Shown here piece by piece: positions 8,479-17,139 of a stretch of 64,000 nucleotides of DNA. Each line of letters opens with the position of its first letter. Position 1 is the first letter of the stretch. Made by a program: the position numbers and the translations under genes. The stretch is from Flavobacteriaceae bacterium (lineage in GTDB: Bacteria > Bacteroidota > Bacteroidia > Flavobacteriales > Flavobacteriaceae): positions 1-64,000 of the forward strand of contig CP046177.1 of NCBI GenBank assembly GCA_014075215.1. The letters run 5' to 3'. The notes beneath the pieces are model-generated. The model searched no databases. It was not told the origin of the DNA and was given only the letters and a program-made list of their open reading frames with translations.

Positions 8479-9790
8479 ATTCCATAAGGGTGCATAACAT
8501 TTTGTCGCGAAATAGTTATTTTTAAGGATTAACTTTTAAAAGCGACACCATTATGATTAGCGAAGAGGAATTTTTAGCCCAAGCCAAGAAGCGTTATCAA
8601 GCGATAGCAAAATTATCAAACATAAAGAGTTACTATGATTACGAAAAGACTTTTGATCAAATATGGACGGACTATGGTCGAGAGGTTTTAGAGAGAAGTA
8701 TAAGCGAACCATCTAAAGACAGGCGTAAAAAAAAACTTATCACGTTACGGAAAGATAGAGATTAACAACACTCATCCCTTTAGTGAAAAAGTCAATGGAT
8801 TTAAGATAAGTCCCTATATGCAAGACAAAATGATTTATATTGGTCAAAACGATTGTTATGGAGATGGTCATGAAGTTTTATCGAATCTTCTAGGTGTTTC
8901 AGTCAATGCGATGCAGCTTTACAGAGTCACAGACTTTTATGGTGGTTTATTAGAGCAAGAAAAAGTATTGGAGGTTGATGCCGTTGAACCTGATATTCTT
9001 AAGGTAGATAACCAAGAGTGCATATATGCTATGGTCGATGGGTCGATGCTTTTCACTCGGGAAGAGGCTTGGAAAGAAGTAAAATTAGGCAGAATTTTTA
9101 AACAGAGTAGCTGTATGGACATATCAAATAAACGTGGATGGATACGCCATTCGTTGTATGAAGCATATTTAGGCAAAGCTGATAAGTTTACAGATAGAAT
9201 GGATAGATACTTAGGCTGTTACAGGAGTATTGATAAGCGACTGATTTTTGTTGGTGATGGTGCTAGATGGATATGGAAATGGGTAGATCAACATTACCCT
9301 TTTGCCACACAAATATTGGATTGGTATCATGCTTTAGAACATTTACACGATTTTGCTAAGGTTTGTCTCTCTAATCAAGAGTCATATAACAGTTGGGTTG
9401 GTCAACAGGAGCAACTACTAAAAAACAGTCAAGTAAATCAAGTCATTGAGAATATCAAAAACTTAGAATTGACAAAGCAAAATCAACGTAAACAACAAAG
9501 CCAACTTATCACATATTATACCGAAAATAGGTCGCGTATGGACTATCAGCAATATCAAAATACAGGAGCAGGTATTATAGGATCTGGAGCCATAGAAGCA
9601 GCTAACAGGGAGGTTGTTCAAAAAAGAATGAAACTCTCTGGACAACGTTGGTCTAAAATTGGAGCTCAAAATATGCTCACATTAAGAACAACTAAACTGA
9701 GTGATAAATGGAACAAAGTAGTTAACCTAATCTGTACTGAGAAAAATAAAGCTGCTTAAAACGACAAAATGTTATGCACCCATTCCATAA
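8479..9790. mobile_element. ISKra4-like insertion sequence, copy A, with 9-bp target duplication
   Basis: The IS spans 8488-9781 (1294 bp). Its terminal inverted repeat is GGGTGCATAACATTTTGTCG, perfectly mirrored at the right end. ATTCCATAA flanks both sides (8479-8487, 9782-9790), and copy 1 of the host segment shows the empty site once. The family is assigned from the transposase (GDGARWIWKW...DWYHALEHL...GSGAIEAANR), which resembles ISKra4 members. An apparently identical copy lies at 62098-63391. Confidence 0.9.
8553..9759 (+). CDS. ISKra4-like transposase in two frames joined at an A9 run (copy A)
   Basis: The first frame (8553-8765, 70 codons) begins MISEEEFLAQ. The main frame carries the catalytic core to 9759: DGSMLF, GDGARWIWKW, DWYHALEHLHD and GSGAIEAANREVVQKRMK. 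The main frame is open upstream of its first ATG (8818), through NNTHPFSEKVNG, back to a run of nine A at 8727-8735 inside the first frame. A +1 (or -2) slip there gives one protein of about 400 residues. The second copy has exactly the same arrangement, so this is probably programmed slippage rather than mutation. It catalyses transposition of the IS. Confidence 0.8.
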
Positions 9791-9907
9791 CAAGAATAAA
9801 TAAGAGAAATAAAAAATTGCTATAGAAATCATCTTTTTAAAAGTAAATAACTTCTGCTTTTAAACAATTCCACACGTACACAATTTAATTTTTTAATTAC
9901 AATAATC

Positions 9908-10522
9908 ATGAACACCAGTTACAAAAAGCAGGCAGTAAAACGCTACGTAAAAATTGAAAAAATCAAGTACAGAAAATACCACATTAAAGATTTTAATTTA
10001 TTGATTAAACTTATTTACCCCAAACGAGTGGTACTCAATCCTTATCATAAATTATTAGAAAAAACAGGTAGTTTTAGCAAAGTACATTTAGAGTTGATTA
10101 AAGAAACGACCGCTAATTTTACGATTTTAAATGAGTTGCACAGAGACCAAGATAAATATGGGAGATTGTATACTGTGAGAGAAGACTTAAACAATGCTAT
10201 TTATTTTTTACAAAACGAACTAAAACTTAAAGAACAAGATATTTTATTGAATGCTTCTACACGTTGGTTTTACCATGAAATTCATTGGCAATTTTACGAT
10301 CGTGTCTTTACCAGTAAAGAAGTTGCCTTACAACTTAGAAAAGCCAAAAGTACGGTGTATCATCATTTAACGGAATTGAAGGTGTTCGCTACGCCCCTCT
10401 GTGCAGCACTTTTTTTTGGCCAAAAAAAAATACATCGGCTTACAGCCGTTTTTGTCCAAAAAAAAGCTGCTGCCTCCCTGCTTCTGCTCCGCTCACTCGC
10501 AGCTCCTCTGTATTTTTGCTGA
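9908..10522 (+). CDS. HTH-type mobile-element protein with replaced C-terminus (copy 2)
   Basis: Same protein as at 1892-2506, 204 codons. The HTH-like part is intact and the last about 45 residues are read from the GC-rich insert. It ends with TGA at 10520-10522, whereas copy 1 ends with TAG, because the two copies differ by a small indel cluster here (GTTAGGCTCC versus GCTGACGGCTCC). The candidate original C-terminus is again found out of frame before the stop at 10836-10838. It lies downstream of the IS, so any operon with the primase is now interrupted. Confidence 0.6.
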   Translation: MNTSYKKQAVKRYVKIEKIKYRKYHIKDFNLLIKLIYPKRVVLNPYHKLLEKTGSFSKVHLELIKETTANFTILNELHRDQDKYGRLYTVREDLNNAIYFLQNELKLKEQDILLNASTRWFYHEIHWQFYDRVFTSKEVALQLRKAKSTVYHHLTELKVFATPLCAALFFGQKKIHRLTAVFVQKKAAASLLLLRSLAAPLYFC

Positions 10523-10770
10523 CGGCTCCTATGGGTCGCCTACAAAAATCCACCGCTGCTTATCGGGCGCAGCCGCTGGTGCCAAAGCCTACTGCGCATT
10601 TTTTTTTAATCGATTTATTATTTTTATAATAAGGAGAAAAAAAATGCTTGTGGCGCGTCCACGCTGCTCACTTAATCGTTCGCAGACAATGTGTCCACGT
10701 CGGCTTTGGCGCTGCGCTTTCGCTGCGCTGGTTTTGCGTACAACGCAGAACACTCAATCGGCGTTGGCCT
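10384..10770. other. GC-rich palindrome-containing insert (copy 2)
   Basis: Same insert as 2368-2752 with one visible difference cluster near 10519-10526. It is long enough to leave a 145-codon open frame (10401-10838) in copy 2 that runs from the insert into the probable ancient C-terminus, but the composition and the low-complexity Ala/Cys/Arg content argue against a real protein. Confidence 0.55.
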
Positions 10771-10892
10771 CTATAAACAGTACGGTTAAATCAAAAAAAG
10801 GGAAATACATAGTGGGCTATTATCCTGAAATGAGTTGACCGTTTTTTTAGCTAAATCCTAAAATAGATTTACAACCCGGAATCAATCCTAAA

Positions 10893-11213
10893 ATGAGTTT
10901 ACAGTTTTTAAAATCAGTACGGAAAACACTTGAGATATCACAGAGGGAAGAACTTACCATAAACGATGTAGTTCCGATGCTGAACGCACTATCGCTTGTC
11001 GGTTTTAAAAAGCTGACGATTTATCTCCCTGCTATAACCCTTTCTATAAATCCTCATCTTTTTAAAACGGAGGTAAACCGTTTTAATAATTGGCGATTTT
11101 TTAGAGGTGGAAAAAAGCCAGGGGAAAAATCGACAAGTATTAAAATGAAGCAACCGAAGGGCGCTAGTCTTCACAAAGAGCATAAAAAAAGAAGCTACCT
11201 AATTAAAAGATAA
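10893..11213 (+). CDS. Hypothetical basic 106-aa protein of the mobile element (copy 2)
   Basis: Same as 2875-3195, with no visible change. No family recognised. It is followed by a 400-bp non-coding stretch (11214-11610) that matches 3196-3592 and ends at the RHS junction. Coding potential is uncertain. Confidence 0.3.
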   Translation: MSLQFLKSVRKTLEISQREELTINDVVPMLNALSLVGFKKLTIYLPAITLSINPHLFKTEVNRFNNWRFFRGGKKPGEKSTSIKMKQPKGASLHKEHKKRSYLIKR

Positions 11214-11610
11214 CTTCTTACTTAGCAAACGATTTTAGTCCTCTAAGACGTCGTAGCTAAAATACGACTTTTTTACTTAAAAATCAAAGCTATTATCATC
11301 AATCTTAGTTCCACTGTGCGCTCAGGTAGCTATGAGCCTGGAGTATTTTACATAATTTACATTATAACTTACAAGCGAAGAACCGATCAAATAGTAAACT
11401 CCTGAATTTGTATTATAATGCCAATTATGTACAAATATCGAGGGAAAGGAAACGGAAAAAACACAGGGGTTTTGAGGAACGAAAATACTGGGTTTTTGGA
11501 GTGCGGATTTAATCATAAAATCATATATTTACAATGGTCATGAAGTGAGGACGTTCTTAAAAAAATCTGTTTTTGTCAGGTATAAGCGATAAAAAATGGG
11601 CTATTATTAA

Positions 11611-12567
11611 AAAAAACGCATAAACGTCTATCCCTTTGGGTTACAGCACAAAGGGTACAATAATGCGGTGATTGGTACACAAAATAACTATAAATACAAC
11701 GGTAAGGAGCTCAATGAAGAATTAGGTTTGGACTGGTATGATTACGGAGCCAGGAATTATGACCCGGCTATTGGACGCTTTTTTAATGTTGACCCACTGG
11801 CAGATGCACCGATACAATTGGATAAATCTCCTTTTGCCTATACTTGGAACAATCCAATAAATCTTACAGACTCCACCGGGATGCATCCGGACTGGAATGA
11901 AGATATGTATTCTTCTTTAACTGCGGGCGGATCAGGTAGTGATTTAGATGGATATATTGGGAATAAAGTTGATGAACACGGCCCCATATATGTTACATCG
12001 ACATACGTTGATTCAACCGGAAAGATAATAAAGCATGTTGATGACGGAGACCCTAATATATATTTAGTTAATGATCCTGATAATTGGGATGGAACATCTA
12101 GCGACTTAAAGATTATAGGAACAGAGAGAGAAGGAGTTACTTATACACCCGGTAATACAATTGTGCAAGAAGATTTAAATGAAGGTTTCTTCCTTATTAA
12201 TGGTTATTTAGCGACGAAATTGACCAAATCAGAAACAGTAGTTGGCGGGCCTGGTGTTCTTGAGTATATAAGTGTAGGGAGTTTGATAAAAATAGGTTCG
12301 TGGTTACAAAGATTATTTAAATTAAAAAAAGCTGCTAAATTGGCTAAATCTCAATTGAAAGCTATTAGGTCTCTAAAAAGACAAATCAAAATACATAAGA
12401 AAAAATTAAAAAATTATAAACGAAATCCTGATAAATATGATAATAAAGGATTTTTAAAGACTGCTCCTCCTAGTCTAAGGAAAAAAATTATAAATACAAG
12501 GATTCAAAAACTGAGTCGGGAAATTCAAAAATTTAAAAACGAAATCAAGAAAATAGAGATAAAATGA
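11611..12567 (+). pseudogene. RHS C-terminal fragment with basic Ntox28-like tail (cassette B)
   Basis: Opens right after a TAA with RHS core NVYPFGLQHKGYNN, KYNGKELNEELGLDWYDYGARNYDPAIGRFFNVDPLA and NPINLTDSTGMHP (the last conserved block), so it is a 5'-truncated RHS end. The variable tail ends in a Lys-rich helical domain with NPDKYDNKGFLKTAPPS and RKKIINTRIQKLSREI, which resembles the toxin family named Ntox28 (proposed RNases); this match is from memory and moderate. A GTG at 11668 could start a short product, but no normal rhs start is present. The stop overlaps the start of the immunity gene by 4 bp (ATGA). Confidence 0.75.
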
Positions 12568-12851
12568 AAGTCAAAATAATAGATATACAAAAAGGATTTA
12601 ACAAGATATTTGATCATATCAAAGATAGTGGTATAGAAGAAGTTGAAATTCAAAAAGATTTTTACTGGAATATTCCTGAAGAAGAAAGATATAGGTTGGA
12701 AAAAGAACCAGCCAATCTCGATATGGGACAACTTTCGGAAGATTGGGATAATTTATTAAGAATTATTAATAATGAAAATGATCCAATCGCATACGCGTTA
12801 GTGTGGCTATCTTCTATTGGAAGATATGTAGGAGAAAAAATAGTTTCTTAA
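12564..12851 (+). CDS. Putative immunity protein for cassette B
   Basis: A 95-residue acidic protein (DIQKGFNKIFDHIKDSGIEEVEI...DFYWNIPEEER...LSEDWDNLLRII) whose start overlaps the toxin stop by 4 bp, suggesting translational coupling. Acidic partner and basic toxin is the usual electrostatic pairing. It has no signal peptide and would act in the cytoplasm. I do not recognise a named family with certainty. Confidence 0.7.
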   Translation: MKVKIIDIQKGFNKIFDHIKDSGIEEVEIQKDFYWNIPEEERYRLEKEPANLDMGQLSEDWDNLLRIINNENDPIAYALVWLSSIGRYVGEKIVS

Positions 12852-12940
12852 GTAGTATAGGCAGTAAAAATCCTAGCGTTCGTTTGTAACGAGTGCTAGT
12901 AGTGCCAGTATAAGTGATTAACAAAAAGTAAATAGTAACA

Positions 12941-12981
12941 AAGTAGGCCATAGTTAGTAAGTATCTAGCTGTGGCTTACTT
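12941..12981 (+). terminator. Hairpin terminator between cassettes B and C
   Basis: AAGTAGGCCATAG (from 12941) pairs with CTGTGGCTTACTT (12969-12981) with one G-T-type and one mismatched position. A smaller hairpin CTAGC...GCTAG lies at about 12873-12900. It closes the cassette B transcript before the linker of cassette C. Confidence 0.5.
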
Positions 12982-13003
12982 GTCATAAGTAAATCATATT
13001 GTT

Positions 13004-13430
13004 ATGAAAGAAAAAATCTCATTAAAGAAGTTACACAAGCTTAGTCGTAAATATCCCACCCGGTATATTGTTTTACATGGAGGTTGTGTGATCTACAATG
13101 GTTGTTTGTATACAAACCGTCAGGCCCCACTGGCAGATGCACCGATGCAATTGGATAAATCTCCTTTTGCCTATACCTGGAACAATCCTATAAACCTGAC
13201 TGATCCTACAGGGATGCATCCAGAATTGGAGGAGCCTGGGCAAATTGACTGTACTGATGGAGGTTGTAGTTTTGAGTTTGATGATCAAGGGAATTTTTCG
13301 ATCTCTGGTGGAAGAAGTTCAGCAAGTGGTAAAAAATCAGGAGATGTTCACTTAGCTCGTTATGCAGATGGTACGGTAAAAGTAGTTTCCGAAGAAGAAT
13401 ATAACAAACATGTAGAAAATGGTGTTAAAG
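13004..13430 (+). repeat. Cassette leader repeat, copy in cassette C (partner 14382-14808)
   Basis: About 430 bp shared with cassette D at an offset of 1378: the 43-codon linker, the RHS core end and the spacer through VVSE. The linker joins RHS-core DNA at CCCACTGGCAGATGCACC, a sequence also inside the cassette B core (around 11797). It is therefore a likely recombination junction by which toxin ends are displaced or captured. Confidence 0.8.
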
Positions 13431-13987
13431 AAGAAAATATTAAGGATTTTACTCTAAATGCTCTTCAATCTAAGTTAAGTTTTGATAAATTACGAGATAA
13501 TTTCAGTGATATTAAACATTCTCATTTTGATAAAAAAGGAAATGAATGTTTTAGCAATTATTGTGCAATAAATCTTAGTGAAGCGTTAAGAAAATCTGAG
13601 ATAAAATTAGTAAAATTTGAAGGTGCTACCTGTTGGGGGTGCGATGTAGAAAATGGATCGCATGCCATCAGAGCAACGGAACTTGCCAAATGGCTCCTAA
13701 AAAATAATATTAACGGTGTAGGAAAAGTAAAAGTTCTCAACGGTTCAAATTATGCAGACTATGTCAGAGGTAAAACAGGAGTAATTTATTTCGAAGATTT
13801 TTGGGTAAGAAAAGGGCAAACTTCAAGGACAGGAGATCATATTGATTTATGGAATAAAAATGAATTGGAAAGTATTGGAACTTTTCTTACTTGGATTAGA
13901 AGAACTTTTCCCGGAACTTCAGAAGCATTTTTTGATATGTCAGATTTAACAAAATCTAAAAGAGTATACTTTTGGGAAATGAAATAA
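13004..13987 (+). CDS. Linker-RHS-Tae4-like peptidoglycan amidase toxin (cassette C)
   Basis: 327 residues. Residues 1-43 are a linker (MKEKISLKKL...GGCVIYNGCLYTN). Then comes the last RHS core block from LADAPMQLDK to NLTDPTGMHP (44-73), and the toxin occupies about 180-327. The toxin has NYCAINLSEALR (C187), HAIRATELAKWL, GKTGVIYFEDFW and TGDHIDLWN (H279), the Cys/His arrangement of Tae4-type amidases that cut peptidoglycan cross-links. Such effectors act in the periplasm of rival cells. Unlike cassettes A and B it has an ATG, supplied by the linker, so it could be made without the RHS body. It has no signal peptide. Confidence 0.82.
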   Translation: MKEKISLKKLHKLSRKYPTRYIVLHGGCVIYNGCLYTNRQAPLADAPMQLDKSPFAYTWNNPINLTDPTGMHPELEEPGQIDCTDGGCSFEFDDQGNFSISGGRSSASGKKSGDVHLARYADGTVKVVSEEEYNKHVENGVKEENIKDFTLNALQSKLSFDKLRDNFSDIKHSHFDKKGNECFSNYCAINLSEALRKSEIKLVKFEGATCWGCDVENGSHAIRATELAKWLLKNNINGVGKVKVLNGSNYADYVRGKTGVIYFEDFWVRKGQTSRTGDHIDLWNKNELESIGTFLTWIRRTFPGTSEAFFDMSDLTKSKRVYFWEMK

Positions 13988-14006
13988 TATTTTTAAGCTA
14001 AGTAAA

Positions 14007-14270
14007 ATGATTAAAATAATATTAAAAAGTTTATTAATTACTCTAGTCATAATGATTTTACTTTTATTCACCCGTGATTTTTTATTAGATAAAATCTACG
14101 AGATTATAAAAAGAATTAGGGGAACTACTATATATGATGGAGAGACTATGGCAGTGGAGCATCTTTTTATTTTAACAAGAATTATATTTCCAATAATTTT
14201 AATACTTGTTTTTATAATCTTAATGTTTTTAAGGAATCGTAAAAAGTGTAGGTTGAAAAGTAAAATATAA
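14007..14270 (+). CDS. Two-TM membrane protein, candidate immunity for cassette C
   Basis: 87 residues with two hydrophobic segments (about 5-25, LKSLLITLVIMILLLF, and 56-76, IIFPIILILVFIILMFL) separated by a charged loop, ending in basic residues. It follows the Tae4-like toxin by 19 bp. A membrane-anchored protector makes sense against a toxin that acts on the cell wall, though known Tai4 immunity proteins are soluble periplasmic proteins, so this would be a different type. No family recognised. Confidence 0.6.
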   Translation: MIKIILKSLLITLVIMILLLFTRDFLLDKIYEIIKRIRGTTIYDGETMAVEHLFILTRIIFPIILILVFIILMFLRNRKKCRLKSKI

Positions 14271-14320
14271 TGTATGTAACAAAGATTTGTTAAGAATAAA
14301 AAACTTTTTTCCTTTTCATG

Positions 14321-14362
14321 AAGAAAGAGTTCCACACTTTTTTGTGGTGTGGCCTCTTTCTT
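14321..14362 (+). terminator. Strong hairpin terminator after cassette C
   Basis: AAGAAAGAG + CCACAC pairs with GTGTGG + CTCTTTCTT around a T-rich loop, followed by ATTTTAAATTG. It lies 20 bp before the linker of cassette D, as the 12941 hairpin lies before cassette C, so terminator plus linker seems to be the repeated unit boundary. Confidence 0.65.
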
Positions 14363-14381
14363 ATTTTAAATTGTTGTGTTT

Positions 14382-14843
14382 ATGAAAGAAAAAATATCCT
14401 TAAAGAAATTACGCAAGCTTAGTCTTAAATATCCTACCCGGTATATTGTTTTACATGGAGGTTGTGTGATCTACAATGGTTGTTTGTATACAAACCGTCA
14501 GGCCCCACTGGCAGATGCACCGATGCAATTGGATAAATCTCCTTTTGCCTATACCTGAAACAATCCTGTAAACCTGACTGATCCTACAGGGATGCATCCA
14601 GAATTGGAGGAGCCTGGGCAAATTGACTGTACTGATGGAGGTTGTAGTTTTGAGTTTGATGATCAAGGGAATTTTTCGATCTCTGGTGGAAGAAGTTCAG
14701 CAAGTGGTAAAAAATCAGGAGATGTTCACTTAGCTCGTTATGCAGATGGTACGGTAAAAGTAGTTTCTGAAGCAGAACATAACAAGCATGTTAAAGATGG
14801 TATAATTCCCCCCATTGATAGGACAGATTTTATTAAAACTTAA
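14382..14843 (+). pseudogene. Decayed RHS toxin cassette D
   Basis: Starts with the same linker and RHS core end as cassette C, but TGG of the AYTWNNP motif is TGA (about 14557), which stops translation after about 58 codons. Downstream the frame continues MHPELEEPGQ to SEAEHNKHVKDG and ends at FIKT-stop without a recognisable toxin domain. No immunity gene follows; an IS3 fragment begins at 14933. A dead or silent cassette truncated by IS activity. Confidence 0.8.
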
Positions 14844-14932
14844 ATGAGATAATGATGTTGAAAGAGGGGGGTCCGGGAGGAGACTGATAACTCTCATTTT
14901 TTGTGAATAACTCCCCAAAGTATCATCATATC

Positions 14933-15483
14933 TCATGCTGCTATTTTTAGGGTTTGTTGATAAATGGTTTGAGGATGTTGATTACCGATACTTTGATGTA
15001 TTCTTTGTGTATTGTAATACTCGAAATACTCCTTTAAACCTCTATAACATTCTCTACCGTCACTAGCTGGAAACAAATATACATGTTCGTATTTGACACT
15101 ATGCCATAATCGTTCAATGAAAATATTATCAATAGCTCTTCCTTTACCATCCATACTGAGTTTGATGGCTCTATCAGGATGAGTTACCCAATGGCAGAAC
15201 TCATAGGCAGTAAACTGACTCCCCTTATCTGTATTGAGAATCTCTGGTTTTCCATGTTTTTCAATAGCCTCTTGTAAGGTTTCTCTGCACCGGTTACTTG
15301 TCATCGTGTTGGATAATGACCAACCCACTACATAACGACTGTAAAGGTCTATAATAGCACATAAATACAAATACCCTCCCTGAACTGGAATGTAGGTAAT
15401 ATCCATTGCCCACACTTGATTGGAATGTCTAATCTTTAACTTACTCAACAGGTACTTATAGATTCTATGCAAAGCCCCTTTAC
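14933..15483 (-). pseudogene. IS3-family transposase OrfB, 5'-truncated by ISAon1-like insertion
   Basis: Keeps the DDE integrase core: WAMDITYIPVQGGYLYLCAI, NTDKGSQFT and GRAIDNIFIERLWHS, ending YYNTQRIHQSIG...IYQQTLKIAA. The N-terminal part is missing where the ISAon1-like end begins (15484), and no matching continuation is seen beyond 16900. It is a remnant of an older IS, distinct from the two intact IS3 elements in the window. Confidence 0.85.
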
Positions 15484-16900
15484 GGATCAAGCAAAAAGTT
15501 TGTGGAGTAGGTTAATTTTTTAGAGTTTTGGTTTAAAAACTCAAATGCATACACAAGAGCTCCTGAAGCATTTTTTACCCGAAGGTATTTTAGATTACTT
15601 TGAACTTAAAGAGGTAAAAGATTCAACGAACAAACTTACTTTGGTTTTAGAAGAAAAACCTATACAACCAGATGAGTTATCTCATCGTAAATTACATTCC
15701 AAAGGATTTTACCCAGTAGTAGATATTCAAGATTTTCCAGTACGTAACAAGGCTTGTTTTTTACAAGTAAAACGTAGACGATGGTTATGTTGATACCTCA
15801 GAAGTATTCTCAAGAGATTGGAATTTGGTAGCAAAGGGAACTCGAATGACAGAAGAGTTCTCTCTTTTTTTAAAGAGGCTTGTTAGATAGTATTCCAGTA
15901 AGTTGTAAAAGTTTATCTACCTACTATCACCTTAACGGCAAGCGATTAGAAGAACAATATCGCAATCATTTAAGTAACTTTTTGACTTGGGATCAATTAG
16001 CTCATGCCGACCAATGGCTGCTTTTTAAGAAGAATATAGGAACTCATTTAAGTATTGATGAAGTAGCATACTCAAGGCGAGCTCTATACAGTGATTACCA
16101 ACAAAGCAGGTAAAGGAAAACGAGGCAGTTTAGTAGCCATAGTAGCTACCACACAAAGTGAACGAGTCATAGAAGTGTTAAGGAAAATTCCAAGTAAAGA
16201 CCGATATTTAGTAGAAGAAATCACTTTGGATATGGCACCTACTATGGAAAAGATTGCTAAAAAAGCCTTTCCTAAAGCTACTCAGGTCACAGACCGATTT
16301 CATGTACAAAAACGAGCTTATGATGCCTTGCAAGAAATTCGAATACAGTATAGATGGAAAACCATAGAACAAGAAAATAATGAAATAGCATTGGCTAAAG
16401 AAACAGGAAAAAACTTTAAACCGAATATCCTTGACAATGGAGATACTCCCAAACAACTACTAGCTAGAAGTAGGTATTTACTCTTTAAAGCCCCTAACAA
16501 ATGGACAGCCAAACAAAAATTTAGAGCAGAATTACTCTTTGAAAGATACCCCAACTTGGAACGAGCTTATGAGCTTACTAGAGAACTGGCAACGATTTAT
16601 CAAAAGACAAAAGACAAGGCGGTAGCATATACAAAACTAGCTAGATGGTATGATAAGGTAGAAAAATCAGAGTTCAGTAAAAGTTTTGGAACAGTAGCTA
16701 GATCAATACAAAGTCATTATCGAAGCATCTTAAATTTCTTTGATAATAGAAGTACCAATGCTTCTGCTGAATCTTTTAATGCTAAAATAAAAACTTTTAG
16801 ACTACAATTTAGAGGCGTAAGATCTGTTCCTTTCTTCCTATTCAGACTATCTAAAATTTATGCGTAAAAATCTAAATCCCACAACTTTTTTGCTTGACCC
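15484..16900 (+). mobile_element. ISAon1-like insertion sequence (degenerate)
   Basis: Ends are related inverted repeats: GGATCAAGCAAAAAGTTTGT on the left and the reverse complement of a GGGTCAAGCAAAAAAGTTGT on the right. Between them lie the N-region and transposase frames of an ISAon1-type element. No target duplication is evident, so the flanks have probably rearranged. Edges are good to a few bases. Confidence 0.75.
15545..16867 (+). pseudogene. ISAon1-type transposase with N-region, several frameshifts
   Basis: The N-region reads MHTQELLKHFLPEGILDYFE to RRRWLC. It continues in another frame as VDTSEVFSRDWNLVAKGTRM, is broken again before LDSIPVSCKSLSTYYHLNG, and breaks once more at about 16080 between HLSIDEVA and ELYTVITNKAGKG. 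The C-terminal part (TLDMAPTMEKIAKKAFP, DRFHVQKRAYDAL, SAESFNAKIKTFR) matches the catalytic region of ISL3/ISAon1-like transposases. One shift might be the natural frameshift between the two ORFs, but three or more make it inactive. Confidence 0.8.
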
Positions 16901-17077
16901 ATAAAAAACCTAAAAAAGAAAACAACATTTAAGGCATTAAGTCCTGCCAAGAAAGAAGCTGAAATTGAGAAACGTTTTATTGCTTACCTAATAGAAAACG
17001 AACAAGAAAAACTCTACTATTTTGTTTTAGCCAGTCAGAACCCACAAAAAGTGATGATTGTGGCTATTTCGGAGTGA
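16901..17077 (+). pseudogene. Orphan coding fragment between two ISs
   Basis: Open frame without its own start: FKALSPAKKEAEIEKRFIAY then LIENEQEKLYYFVLAS and QNPQKVMIVAISE-stop, the last codons lying in the IS21 remnant. It weakly resembles the beginning of ECF sigma factors (region 2, LIENEEKLYR-type), but this is not secure. Its continuation is missing on both sides. Confidence 0.35.
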
Positions 17078-17139
17078 CCATGCCACTGATTTCGGTCAAA
17101 CAGTGCCACTCATAGAAGTATTGCAATAATAGTTAAAAT

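Larger units (their letters stand above)
6714..11640 (+). repeat. Direct repeat, copy 2 of the mobile-element segment (interrupted by an ISKra4-like IS)
   Basis: Partner of 1-3622. An insertion sequence (8488-9781) plus a 9-bp target duplication accounts for its extra length. The shared part ends at the RHS-core codons for NVYPFG. The genes at 5104-5855 presumably also belong to the element, but the matching part of copy 1 lies outside the window, so the true left end is not defined. Confidence 0.95.

Noticed and set aside
10401..10838. 145-codon frame crossing the GC-rich insert in copy 2
   Set aside because: It exists only because of the copy-specific indel; composition is Ala/Cys/Arg-rich low complexity and copy 1 breaks it into two frames.
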